From: Pseudomonas caricapapayae
GTDB lineage: Bacteria > Pseudomonadota > Gammaproteobacteria > Pseudomonadales > Pseudomonadaceae
Assembly (NCBI RefSeq): GCF_001400735.1
Contig: NZ_LJPW01000172.1
Coordinates: 41,032 to 105,031, forward strand
DNA length: 64,000 bases
Reading direction: 5' to 3'
The position numbers and the translations under genes were made by a program. Below are positions 7,242 through 15,620 of this stretch, piece by piece; within the stretch, counting starts at the first letter, position 1; every line of letters begins with the position of its first letter. The notes below the pieces were generated by a model that did not search any database, was not told the origin of the DNA, and saw only the letters and a program-made list of their open reading frames with translations.

Positions 7242-10073
7242 TCAGGCCAGCCGCGAAAGCATCTCCCGCGCTTCGCTTTTCTGCCCGTCATCGCCCTCGG
7301 TGACCACCTCGTCCAGAATATCCCGGGCGCCGTCTGCATCACCCATGTCGATGTAGGCACGCGCCAGGTCGAGCTTGGTCGCCGCTTCGTCAGTACCGGC
7401 CATGAAGTCGAAGTCAGGCTCATCGTCCAGTGCCGCTGCATCTTCGGCTGTGAACCTTGGCTCATCGAGCGGCGGGTGCTCGAGATTCTGCGACAACCGG
7501 TCAAGCTCGGCATTGACGTCATCGATTTCGGTGGCGAATGCCTGACTTGCCTGATCGGTTTCAATCTCGTCAGCCAGCGAAAGATCAAAATCTTCCGGCA
7601 ACTCCAGGTCGTCACTGATTGGCGGCGCAGGCGGGGTTTCGCCCAGATCAAGCGGATCACTGCCAAGCCCCAGCAGGAAGTCATCTTCATTCTTGAGCGC
7701 CGGATCTTCCTCGGACAGGTCCAGATCGAAATCGGCAAGGTCCTCCGGCGTTGCAGCTGCGCGGGCCTCTTCCTGCTGCTGCATGATCGACTCAAAGCTC
7801 AGCGGCTCATCATCCGCTGCTGAGACCTTCGGCTCGTCCAGCATCAAGTCATCGAGATTATTCACCGTGGCGACGTCAGGCGCGGACGTTTCTTCGAACT
7901 CGTCCAGGCTCAAGTCAAAATCGTGATCGAACGGATCTTCCTCTGCGGGCTGAGCGGCCAATGGAGTGACCGTCTCAGGTTCAGGCTCGGGATCCGGCGT
8001 AGCCGCAATTTCAGGTTCAGGCTCAGCCTTTTGCTCTGCCGAGTCGTCGGCCAGCAGTTCTTCGACATATTTGGCATCAAGCTCTGCTGCCAGAGCTGCG
8101 GCACTGGCCGCTGCAGCCCCTGCGACCACCGCAGGGGCAACCGACGCGGTTGCAGATTCAGAAGCCAGCGGTGCGGCAACAGGTGCCACCGGCTTCAGGG
8201 TCGAGTTGAATTCTTCCTGCTGCTCGACCTCAGCTTCACGCTTTCCCGCTGCCACCAGTTTACGCTCGTGCGCGGCATAGGCTTTGTTGTTGCCCTGCTC
8301 GGCGTAGATTTCCATCAGTTTCAGGCGAATATCATCGCGCTTCGGATCTTCCTTGACGGCTTCCTCAAGCAGCTCGACAGCCTGGTTCATGCGCCCGTAA
8401 GCAATATGAATCTCGGCCTGAAGCAGCGGATCGGCAGGACGTTCGCGAGCAGCAGTTGCGGCGGCTGCGGCAGCCCCCATGCGCACGCTGGGTGGTGGCA
8501 CATCAAGACCATCGAAGCTGGCTGGAGGCGCGTTCATGTCCATGTCTGAAACAAAATCTGACTCTTCAGCCAGCGCACGCGCCATGCGCTTGTGCTTCTC
8601 GGCTTCAGCCTTCGCAGCGCGACGACGCGCCAGGAACAACAGCAGCAAGGCCAGAATCAACAATACAGCGCCGCCGATCAAGCCAAGCAGTACCGGGTTG
8701 TCGAGGATTTTCTGCAGCGCATCCTGATCTTCTGCAGGGGCAACCGGCTCCACGGCCAACGGCTGATCGGCCGCTGGGGTCGCAACCTCAGCGGCACCTG
8801 CCGGCAATGCATCTTCCGGAGCGATCTCGCCAGCCGGTTTGACCGGAGTACCGTTGGCATCCACAAGCGATGCAGGCACTGCCGCATTGGCAGGCGTCGC
8901 AGCTTCCGGGGTGGCAGCAGCCGAAGCAGGAGGCACGGCTGCACCGGCTGCCTGCATTTTGGCCAACTGACCGTTTTTCAGTTCGATAATACGCTGCAGC
9001 TTGTCAAGCTGGCTTTGCAGGTCGTTCATGCGGCTTTTCAGCTCGGCATTGTCACGACGCGTGGTGTCCAGTGCCTCCTGAGCCACCGCCAGCTTGTTGC
9101 CAAGATCACTGTCGCCCGCTGCGCCTTTTGCCGCAGGCTTGCCGCTGGCCGAAACCAGACTCAGGTTGTCGGAAGTTTCGACACTGGAAGGCGCCGCGCC
9201 AGCACGGTCACGACGAGTGGCGTCGACTTGACGTGTGCCGGCAGGCAGACGACGACCTTCACGCCAGGCGCTGTACTGCCGGGAAACTTCCGCAACTGCC
9301 TGCGGTTGTGGCAGTGCGGCGGTTTGCTGAGGCGTCGGAAGACGCAGCACCTGCCCCTTCTTCAAGCGGTTGATATTGCCGCCGATGAAGGCCTCCGGAT
9401 TGAGTGCCTGTATCGCCAGCATGGTTTGCTGAACGGTTCCGCCATTACGCACTTTGGCGGCAATTTCCCACAAGGTGTCGTTATTGGCGGTGACGTATTG
9501 CGCCGGCTTGTCTGCGGCTGGCGGCGGCAATGCAGTTGCATTGGTCGCAGGCGCTGGGGCTTCAGGCGTGGGAGCCTCTGCCGAAGGCGCTACCGTTGCC
9601 AGTTGTGCGGGTGCTGCGGGTGCTGCAGCTGGGGCCGGAGCGGCTGCTGCTGCTGCGGCGGCCTCGGGAGAAAATTTTGGCGGGTCGAGCAAAAGACTGT
9701 ATTCACGCAGCAGCCGACCGTTTGGCCAGAGCACCTGAACCAGGAACTTTACGTAGGGTTCACGCACCGGTTTGCTGGAGGTAATGCGCAGAACGCTCTT
9801 GCCGCTGGCGTTGATAACCGGGGTAAACGTGAGGTCGTTGAGAAACGCCTGACGGGTAACGCCCGCCTGAGCGAAATCCGCGGTGGTTGCCAGACTGGGC
9901 ACAACTTGCGTTGCATTGAGCCCCTGTGCTTCGGTCAACTCGATTTCCGCTACCAAAGGCTGATTCAGGGTCGACTTGACCGACAATTCCCCGAGCCCCA
10001 GCGCCTGCGCCATACCCGATGACAGCGCTGAAGCCGCAGCGATTGCTAATACCAGTTTACGAACCTGAACCAT
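7242..10073 (-). CDS. fimV: FimV/HubP-family pilus and polarity protein
   Basis: FimV is a large inner-membrane protein that places type IV pilus machinery and other polar components. The 943 residues show a signal sequence (about 1-24, ending in GMAQA), the N-terminal periplasmic FimV domain, a LysM domain (about 192-248, from YVTANNDTLWEIAAKV), a coiled coil near 325-375 and one membrane span at about 459-484. A long cytoplasmic acidic tail includes a TPR-like segment and ends in the conserved FimV C-terminal domain (LDLARAYIDMGDADGARDIL). Two low-complexity Ala/Pro stretches flank the LysM domain. It has its own 109-nt upstream gap and a downstream hairpin. Confidence 0.93.
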   Translation of the reverse strand: MVQVRKLVLAIAAASALSSGMAQALGLGELSVKSTLNQPLVAEIELTEAQGLNATQVVPSLATTADFAQAGVTRQAFLNDLTFTPVINASGKSVLRITSSKPVREPYVKFLVQVLWPNGRLLREYSLLLDPPKFSPEAAAAAAAAPAPAAAPAAPAQLATVAPSAEAPTPEAPAPATNATALPPPAADKPAQYVTANNDTLWEIAAKVRNGGTVQQTMLAIQALNPEAFIGGNINRLKKGQVLRLPTPQQTAALPQPQAVAEVSRQYSAWREGRRLPAGTRQVDATRRDRAGAAPSSVETSDNLSLVSASGKPAAKGAAGDSDLGNKLAVAQEALDTTRRDNAELKSRMNDLQSQLDKLQRIIELKNGQLAKMQAAGAAVPPASAAATPEAATPANAAVPASLVDANGTPVKPAGEIAPEDALPAGAAEVATPAADQPLAVEPVAPAEDQDALQKILDNPVLLGLIGGAVLLILALLLLFLARRRAAKAEAEKHKRMARALAEESDFVSDMDMNAPPASFDGLDVPPPSVRMGAAAAAATAARERPADPLLQAEIHIAYGRMNQAVELLEEAVKEDPKRDDIRLKLMEIYAEQGNNKAYAAHERKLVAAGKREAEVEQQEEFNSTLKPVAPVAAPLASESATASVAPAVVAGAAAASAAALAAELDAKYVEELLADDSAEQKAEPEPEIAATPDPEPEPETVTPLAAQPAEEDPFDHDFDLSLDEFEETSAPDVATVNNLDDLMLDEPKVSAADDEPLSFESIMQQQEEARAAATPEDLADFDLDLSEEDPALKNEDDFLLGLGSDPLDLGETPPAPPISDDLELPEDFDLSLADEIETDQASQAFATEIDDVNAELDRLSQNLEHPPLDEPRFTAEDAAALDDEPDFDFMAGTDEAATKLDLARAYIDMGDADGARDILDEVVTEGDDGQKSEAREMLSRLA

Positions 10074-10182
10074 AGCCCATCCCTTGTTTAAAGATTCCCC
10101 GATATCCGGAGAGGTAGTCCTGCAGTTGGGTGTAAGGCGTATCGCCGCTAAAACAATTATTCAAATAGTTGCCAAGTATCTT

Positions 10183-11196
10183 TTACACATAGTCTTTTAT
10201 CAACAATTCGCCAACCTGCACAGCATTCAGCGCAGCACCTTTTCGCACATTATCCGATGTCAGCCACAGATTGAGCTGCTCCGAATCGTCAGTTCCCAAT
10301 CGAACCCGCCCCACATAAACCACGTCCTGACCCACGGCATCACCCACCGCTGTAGGGTAATCGCCGGCATCCACCAGCTCGATCCCGGCTGCCGACTCGA
10401 GCGCTGCATTGATCGCTGCCACGTCGACCGGGCCGGCGGTGCGCAACGCTACGCTGAAGCTGTCACCAAAGAACACCGGCACCTGAATGCAGGTAGCCGA
10501 CACTTTGAGCGACGGCAGCGCCAGCAGTTCGCGTATTTCTTCGACCAGACGCTTTTCAAGCGCCAAGTGCCCCGACTCGTCAGGCGTGCCCACCTGGGCC
10601 AGTACATTGAATGCCATCTGACGATCGAAAAAGCGTGTTTCCAGCGGACGGACGTTCAGCAGCTCGGTAGTCTGGCGCGCCAGCTCGCTGACGCCTTCGC
10701 GGCCCAGTGCAGATACAGCCAGACACGCTGTTACCGTCACGGACTGGATATCGATCAGCGTGCGCAGTGGCGCAAGGGCCAATGCAACCGCAGTGGCAGA
10801 AGCGCTCGGGCTGGCCACCAGACAAGGCGCGACGCCGTAGTTGTGCAAAAGCGTAGCATTTATTTCAGGCACGACATTCGGGGCCTGCGCAAACGGAAAG
10901 GCGCCCGACAAATCCACGACCGAGCAGCCCGCCGCTACGGCCTTGTCGGCGTAACTGCGACTGACGGCCGGGCCGGCAGCAAAAAACGCCATGCGCACCT
11001 TGCCGAAGTCGAAACTGTCGACTTCGCGTACGCGCACATTCTTGCCCCGAAACGGCACCGAGTGGCCAGCAGACTCTATACTTGCCAGCAGGTGCAGATT
11101 GCCCACCGGGAAATTGCGCTCCTCGAGCACCTGGACAATGGTTTCGCCGACAGTACCGGTTGCGCCGACGACGGCGATATCAAAGGACTGGCTCAT
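10183..11196 (-). CDS. Usg-type aspartate-semialdehyde dehydrogenase homologue without catalytic Cys
   Basis: The 337-residue protein has the full two-domain fold of aspartate-semialdehyde dehydrogenase. The N-terminal NADP-binding motif is AVVGATGTVGETIVQVLEER. At the active site, where true Asd enzymes read NPNCSTT, it reads ASPSASAT, so the nucleophilic Cys is replaced by Ala132. It matches the USG-1 homologues that lie beside fimV in Pseudomonas, next to the real asd gene in PAO1. Here the upstream neighbour is different and no second asd gene is in the window. Dehydrogenase activity is unlikely; the role is unknown. Confidence 0.85.
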   Translation of the reverse strand: MSQSFDIAVVGATGTVGETIVQVLEERNFPVGNLHLLASIESAGHSVPFRGKNVRVREVDSFDFGKVRMAFFAAGPAVSRSYADKAVAAGCSVVDLSGAFPFAQAPNVVPEINATLLHNYGVAPCLVASPSASATAVALALAPLRTLIDIQSVTVTACLAVSALGREGVSELARQTTELLNVRPLETRFFDRQMAFNVLAQVGTPDESGHLALEKRLVEEIRELLALPSLKVSATCIQVPVFFGDSFSVALRTAGPVDVAAINAALESAAGIELVDAGDYPTAVGDAVGQDVVYVGRVRLGTDDSEQLNLWLTSDNVRKGAALNAVQVGELLIKDYV

Positions 11197-11281
11197 GCAA
11201 AAACCTCAGGAAAATCAGGGAGCGGCACTTTAACTGCCGCACTGCCGACAGGCAATTCAAGCCGGAAAATAGCCGTGTCGT

Positions 11282-11842
11282 TCAAGGCTCGAGCCCCACC
11301 GGGAAAAATACGCCGTGGCTCCAGACCCCCAGCCAGCGCTCTCCATCGATCTCGCGGGAAACCGCCAGCTCGACCAACTGATAGAAAACATTGCGATGAA
11401 TCAGCGCCTCAAGATTGCTCCGTATATGGATATACGGCGCTGGCTCCTGAGTATCGGGGTTTGTGACAACACGCAGAGGGTGCTCCGGCCCTGCTTCAGC
11501 CTGATCTTCGACGTTGGTCAGGAAACGCAGCACCTGACCTTCGCCCTCGCCCAGCACCTCAAGGCTAACGGCGACAAAAGGCGCGTCATCAACCCTGATG
11601 CCGACCTTCTCGACGGGGGTAATGAGAAAATAGTCATCGCCGTCACGGCGCATGATGGTCGAAAAAAGCCTGACCATTGGTTTACGGCCGATCGGCGTAC
11701 CCTGGTAGTACCAGATGCCATCGCGGGCGATGCGCATGTCGATATCGCCACAGAAATCCGGATTCCACAGATGAACAGGCGGCAACCCCTTGGTTTTGGG
11801 GATCTGTGCAAACAGATCACCCGCCTTGTTTGAATCGGTCAC
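11282..11842 (-). CDS. DUF1285 family protein
   Basis: This 186-residue protein starts with GTG at 11842 behind AGGAGAG. I recognise the family from LPPVHLWNPDFCGDIDMRIA, GIWYYQGTPIGRKPMVRLFS and the aromatic C-terminal end RWLGVWSHGVFFPVG. Structures exist for the family, but its function is not established as far as I know. It has no signal peptide or membrane segment. The stop of the upstream lipoprotein gene is 21 nt away, so the two are probably co-transcribed. In PAO1 the same neighbours sit next to tatD-pilZ. Confidence 0.8.
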   Translation of the reverse strand: MTDSNKAGDLFAQIPKTKGLPPVHLWNPDFCGDIDMRIARDGIWYYQGTPIGRKPMVRLFSTIMRRDGDDYFLITPVEKVGIRVDDAPFVAVSLEVLGEGEGQVLRFLTNVEDQAEAGPEHPLRVVTNPDTQEPAPYIHIRSNLEALIHRNVFYQLVELAVSREIDGERWLGVWSHGVFFPVGLEP

Positions 11843-11863
11843 TCCACTCTCCTGACGCGGGCT

Positions 11864-12466
11864 TTAACGTTCGACGCCCAATAAGGTACGAGCGTAGTCC
11901 TCAAGAGGCGGACCCAGCAAATCCTCGGGACTTTTGTCGTAAAGCGTCAGCAATCCGCCACGGCTGCGAATGCGCGCGCTGTCGATGAGATAGCGGGTGC
12001 TGGTTTCGATCAACATTAGTTGAATGACGCCGCTGTCGACGCCCAGGCGGTCCACCGCTTCCTGATCGGACCACTGATCGCCATTGCCAATACGGTCATC
12101 GGCCTTGGCAAAACGGGTATAGAGCAAATAATGTGCGCCTGCGCTGCGCGCCTCGATCATGGCTTCATCCAGGCCCATGGGCCCTCTGGCACGGCGGACC
12201 ATCGGGAAGTATTCGACAAAGCCCTTGAAAGCCTCCTCGGCCACCACATTGGGTCGCGGGTAAGCATTACCCGGCGGAACGAAGGCACCCTGCGCGATAT
12301 AAATGAACGAGTCGGGCTGCACGCGCCAGTTGGCAGTACGGCGGGTGTCGCTGTGATCGAGCAGCCCTGCATCGCTGAATTGCTCGCGAACACCTTCACC
12401 CATGTCACTGACTTTCATGCAGCCGCTCAGCGCCAACAGCGCGAGCAGCAGAACCAGGCTACGCAT
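11864..12466 (-). CDS. DUF4823-type lipoprotein
   Basis: The start at 12466 gives MRSLVLLLALLALSGC, a lipoprotein signal with the lipobox LSGC and lipidated Cys16, and it is preceded by GGGAGGGG. The mature part has about 185 residues and includes WRVQPDSFIYIAQGAFVPPG and a C-terminal segment rich in Asp and Leu. The family is a pseudomonad envelope lipoprotein of unknown role. Residue 17 is Met, not Asp, which by the usual sorting rule favours transfer to the outer membrane. Confidence 0.8.
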   Translation of the reverse strand: MRSLVLLLALLALSGCMKVSDMGEGVREQFSDAGLLDHSDTRRTANWRVQPDSFIYIAQGAFVPPGNAYPRPNVVAEEAFKGFVEYFPMVRRARGPMGLDEAMIEARSAGAHYLLYTRFAKADDRIGNGDQWSDQEAVDRLGVDSGVIQLMLIETSTRYLIDSARIRSRGGLLTLYDKSPEDLLGPPLEDYARTLLGVER

Positions 12467-12589
12467 TATCCCCTCCCAAAGACCGGTGACGGAAAACCGG
12501 CGAATGGTCGTCGGATGCAGCTTCCGCGCCATCTCTGACGCAGCCGGCACCAAATCCTTGAAGCGAGCGCTCAAGACCCTAACGGGGTC

Positions 12590-13258
12590 TTATTCGGCGG
12601 AGGGCTCGGGCTTGAGCCTGGGCTCGGCAGTGACATCGACGTCACGCTTGCGCTTGTTGCCCATGCGTACGCCAATGTCCATCAGGAAGTGGAAAAAGCC
12701 TTCCTGATCTTCCAGCACATTGCTCCAGAACGGCGAGTGGTACAACGCAACGGCGCCGTGCACCAGCGCCCACGCAGCACAGTAGTGGTAATAAGGCGGA
12801 ACATCTTCAAGCTTGCCTTCGGTAATGCGCCCCTTGATCAGCAGTGTCAGGTGTTCGAAGTTGGAGGCGCGGATCTTGTGCAGTTCTTCGACCAGTTCGG
12901 GCACCTGATTGCCCTTGACCACTTTTTCTTCCAGTCGGTCAAACAGACGATAGCGCTGCGGATCACGCATGCGGAACTCAAAATAGGCACGCGAGAGCGC
13001 TTCCTTGTCCTTGTCGACATCGGCGGAATGCAGCAGCGCGTTCAGGTCCCGCTCGTAATCGAGCATCAGGCGCAGATAGATCTCTGCCTTGGACTTGAAG
13101 TGCTTGTAGATGGTGCCTTTGCCAATGCCGACAGCGTCCGCGATCATCTCGACAGTGACGCTGTCTTCGCCCTGCTCCAGGAACAGCTTTAGCGCGGTGT
13201 CGAGAATTTCCTGCTCGCGGCGGCGAAATTCACGGACCTTACGAGGTTCTTTCTGCAT
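12590..13258 (-). CDS. TetR/AcrR family transcriptional regulator
   Basis: A 222-residue regulator with the N-terminal helix-turn-helix of the TetR family (ILDTALKLFLEQGEDSVTVE, then IADAVGIGKGTIYKHFKSKA, about residues 18-65). The C-terminal ligand-binding part is all helical and ends in a basic and acidic tail. Its target cannot be read from the sequence. The divergent side faces the LysE-type exporter gene on the same strand, 157 nt away, and the lipoprotein gene follows 123 nt downstream. Confidence 0.88.
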   Translation of the reverse strand: MQKEPRKVREFRRREQEILDTALKLFLEQGEDSVTVEMIADAVGIGKGTIYKHFKSKAEIYLRLMLDYERDLNALLHSADVDKDKEALSRAYFEFRMRDPQRYRLFDRLEEKVVKGNQVPELVEELHKIRASNFEHLTLLIKGRITEGKLEDVPPYYHYCAAWALVHGAVALYHSPFWSNVLEDQEGFFHFLMDIGVRMGNKRKRDVDVTAEPRLKPEPSAE

Positions 13259-13415
13259 AGAGAGGTCTGTCAGGATCGAAATCGAAGCCGGGTATTATGC
13301 CCAATCGGCGCTAAATTGCACGGATCATCCTTACTTGTCGACCTATACGAACGAATCGGGCGAGAAAAATCTGCCGGTCGTCGACAGCCCGGTAAAGCGG
13401 ATACCGGACGGCACG

Positions 13416-14069
13416 CTAAGACGCAGGCCCCACCGGTGCTGCAACGACAAACTCCAGATACCCCGTGATCACCACATACAACGTGAAATAGGCAAAGATG
13501 AGCGCAGAGGCAATGTAAGACCAGCGCAGCATCCGCTCGCCCATGAAACGCCCGCCCTGGTGTGCCAGCGCGCACAGCGAGATCGACCAGACCACCCCCG
13601 CTGCGACGAACCCCGCAAGGAAGGTCGAGGCACTGGCGAGGTCAGAGCCCTGCCGGGCAATCAGCGCGCCGCCGACGGCAGCAAACCAGAGAATGGCGCT
13701 AGGTGAAGACATCGCCAGAAAGATCCCGCGCAGAAACAATGCCAGGCTGGACTTTTCCGAGTGAACGTCCTGATTCTCCAGACCAGCGCTAACCGTAGTA
13801 GCACTCATGACCATCCTGAAGCAGAACCACGCCAGCACGGCCGTACCGCCAAGCCAGAGCACGTAGCGTACAGCTTCGTATTGCAGCAACACCGCCATGC
13901 CGAGCATGGCCAGAATCGCGTAGGCCAGATCGCCGACACAGGTTCCCAGCCCCAGCCATAAGCCCTTGGAAAAGCCGCGCTGCATGGACAGCGTAATCAT
14001 CGCTATGTTTGCCAGACCGATGTCCAGGCACAACGACAGACTCAATAGAAAACCGTTGGAAAACTCCAC
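13416..14069 (-). CDS. LysE/RhtB-family amino acid exporter
   Basis: About 217 residues from a GTG at 14069, which has GGAG 7 nt upstream; a second GTG at 14090 would add seven residues without a better site. Six hydrophobic segments fit the LysE family. GFLLSLSLCLDIGLANIAMI followed by GFSKGLWLGLGTCVGDLAYA is the typical first hairpin, and AMSSPSAILWFAAVGGALIA corresponds to the conserved NP/SP motif in the second half. These proteins export amino acids or related metabolites; the substrate here is unknown. Confidence 0.82.
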   Translation of the reverse strand: MEFSNGFLLSLSLCLDIGLANIAMITLSMQRGFSKGLWLGLGTCVGDLAYAILAMLGMAVLLQYEAVRYVLWLGGTAVLAWFCFRMVMSATTVSAGLENQDVHSEKSSLALFLRGIFLAMSSPSAILWFAAVGGALIARQGSDLASASTFLAGFVAAGVVWSISLCALAHQGGRFMGERMLRWSYIASALIFAYFTLYVVITGYLEFVVAAPVGPAS

Positions 14070-14260
14070 CCGACAACTCCGGCCAGACACTGAATAACGC
14101 TCGGCATGCCTGATCTATCGGCGCACGCGGGCAACATTGATACAACCGCCTTGCATCCGGTTCGGCAAAAAAACGCCTGTAGAGGACTCAAGAATCGCTT
14201 TAGTATTCCAAAACTGTTTAAAAAACGACCAAAAGAGACTGGACGGTGCGCCATGCTGGG

Positions 14261-14268
14261 CAATACTT
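14261..14268 (+). promoter_or_regulatory. sigma-S-like -10 element of the small RNA
   Basis: CAATACTT followed by AA resembles the extended -10 used by RpoS (CTATACTT). It would start transcription near 14275, giving an RNA of about 119 nt up to the terminator. RgsA of other pseudomonads is known to depend on RpoS, which fits. Confidence 0.5.
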
Positions 14269-14274
14269 AATCCG

Positions 14275-14393
14275 CTGACGCGTCATAATTCCCCAAATGA
14301 CTCGCCAGTAAAGGTGCCGAGGGACCAGCGTGCCTTTGTTTTACTCCTAATGGTCTTAACCCGGCTTCACCCCCCAGAATCCGGGTTTTTTTT
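14275..14393 (+). ncRNA. rgsA: probable RgsA small RNA
   Basis: The 360-nt space between the LysE-type gene and tatD holds no good reading frame but has a promoter-like element at 14261 and a strong intrinsic terminator at 14358-14393, both on the plus strand. The implied RNA is about 119 nt. In P. aeruginosa the RpoS-dependent, Gac-linked small RNA RgsA (P16) lies next to the PA2958 (DUF1285) and tatD genes, the same neighbourhood as here. Identity is inferred from position, length and signals; I could not align it to a reference. Confidence 0.7.
14358..14393 (+). terminator. intrinsic terminator of the RgsA-like RNA
   Basis: AACCCGG (14358-14364) pairs with CCGGGTT (14381-14387), followed by a run of T up to 14393. 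This is a classical terminator on the plus strand, opposite to the flanking protein genes. Confidence 0.9.
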
Positions 14394-14429
14394 GCCTGCG
14401 ATTTGCCCTTGCACCGACCTGTAGGCCAA

Positions 14430-15215
14430 TCAGCGCTGAACATGTGCCAGCGGGAACAGGCGAGCGAAGTTGGCAGTGGTCTGTTCGGCAAAACGCTCGT
14501 AGGAGTCGCCTCGCAGCATCGCGAGAAATTCGGCAACTTCACGCACATACTGCGGCAGATTCGGCTTGCCCCGATAAGGGATAGGCGCAAGGTAAGGCGA
14601 ATCGGTTTCAACCAGCAGCCGGTCTGCTGGGACTTGCCTTGCAACATCCCGCAATGCGTCGGCATTGCGGAAGGTCACGATGCCGGACAGCGAGATGTAA
14701 TAGCCCAGGTCCAGCGCAGCCCTGGCCATCTCCCAGTCTTCGGTGAAGCAATGCAGGACGCCTGCCTGTGGCAGTGCCGCCTCACCCAGAAGGCTCAATG
14801 TATCGGCGCGTGCGCCACGGGTATGGATGATCACCGGTTTACCCGTGACACGGGCTGCCTCAAGGTGCAACCGGAAAGAAGCCTGCTGCAGCTCGGCGGC
14901 CTCGGGCTCGTAGTGATAGTCCAGACCGGTCTCGCCGATCGCCACCACGCGCGGATGGTCCAGCTCCTTGAGCAACCAATCCAGAGGGGGCATTTCACCC
15001 GGCTTGACGTCCAGCGGATGGATGCCTACCGAGCAGTCGACGTCGGCGTAGCGTTCGGCGAGCGCTTTGACTGCGCCGGCATTGTCGGCGCTGACACCGA
15101 TGCAGAGAAAGTGCCCGACGCCCCTGCCCCGCGCGGCGTCAAGGGCGGCATCCAGAGAACCATCGTGCAGGGCGAGGTCAAGGCGATCGAGGTGACAATG
15201 GGAATCTACAAGCAT
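14430..15215 (-). CDS. tatD: TatD-family metal-dependent DNase
   Basis: A 261-residue TatD-type hydrolase (YcfH branch) with the metal motif SHCHLDRLDL at the start, GIHPLDVKPGE, EIGETGLDYHYEPEA-like AIGETGLDYH near residue 95, and the C-terminal ETDSPYLAPIPYRGKPN. Family members act as 3'-5' exonucleases on DNA or in D-aminoacyl-tRNA metabolism. As in many proteobacteria it follows holB and pilZ: pilZ ends 14 nt upstream, so this is the last gene of the fabF-to-tatD transcription unit. Confidence 0.93.
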   Translation of the reverse strand: MLVDSHCHLDRLDLALHDGSLDAALDAARGRGVGHFLCIGVSADNAGAVKALAERYADVDCSVGIHPLDVKPGEMPPLDWLLKELDHPRVVAIGETGLDYHYEPEAAELQQASFRLHLEAARVTGKPVIIHTRGARADTLSLLGEAALPQAGVLHCFTEDWEMARAALDLGYYISLSGIVTFRNADALRDVARQVPADRLLVETDSPYLAPIPYRGKPNLPQYVREVAEFLAMLRGDSYERFAEQTTANFARLFPLAHVQR

Positions 15216-15229
15216 TGGTTAAAACACAA

Positions 15230-15586
15230 CTACATCGTATGGGTTGGACGATCGGACTTGAGAGCACCGACCAGATGAGTTTCGATCAGATTACGTGCGG
15301 TATTGTCGCCGTCATTGAATTGCACGCCGACACCGGCAGTCCGATTGCCCTGCGCGCCTTTTGGCGTAATCCAGGCGACGCGGCCGGCCACCGGAACCTT
15401 TTCCGGCTCGTCCATCAGGTTGAGCAGCATGAACACCTCATCACCCAGCTTGTAGCTTTTGCTGGTGGGAATGAACAGCCCCCCGTTTCTGATGAAAGGC
15501 ATGTAGGCAGCGTAAAGGACGGATTTGTCCTTGATGGTCAGCGACAGAATGCCATTACGTGGACCTGTGTTCAGCGGCAGACTCAT
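15230..15586 (-). CDS. pilZ: type IV pilus assembly protein PilZ
   Basis: A 118-residue protein starting MSLPLNTGPRNGILSLTIKD, with the conserved MPFIRNGGLFIPTSKSYKLG and the ending TAGVGVQFNDGDNTARNLIE. It is the founding PilZ protein needed for type IV pili. Like that protein it lacks the N-terminal RxxxR motif, so it is not expected to bind c-di-GMP; it acts with the PilB/FimX machinery. It lies between holB (34 nt) and tatD (14 nt). Confidence 0.95.
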   Translation of the reverse strand: MSLPLNTGPRNGILSLTIKDKSVLYAAYMPFIRNGGLFIPTSKSYKLGDEVFMLLNLMDEPEKVPVAGRVAWITPKGAQGNRTAGVGVQFNDGDNTARNLIETHLVGALKSDRPTHTM

Positions 15587-15620
15587 GACAACACCTCAAC
15601 GGTTCCGGATAACGCAGAGT

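Noticed and set aside
8592..10022. 476-codon open frame antisense to fimV
   Set aside because: It is a shadow of the Ala/Pro-rich fimV frame and has low-complexity Arg/Gly/Cys composition.
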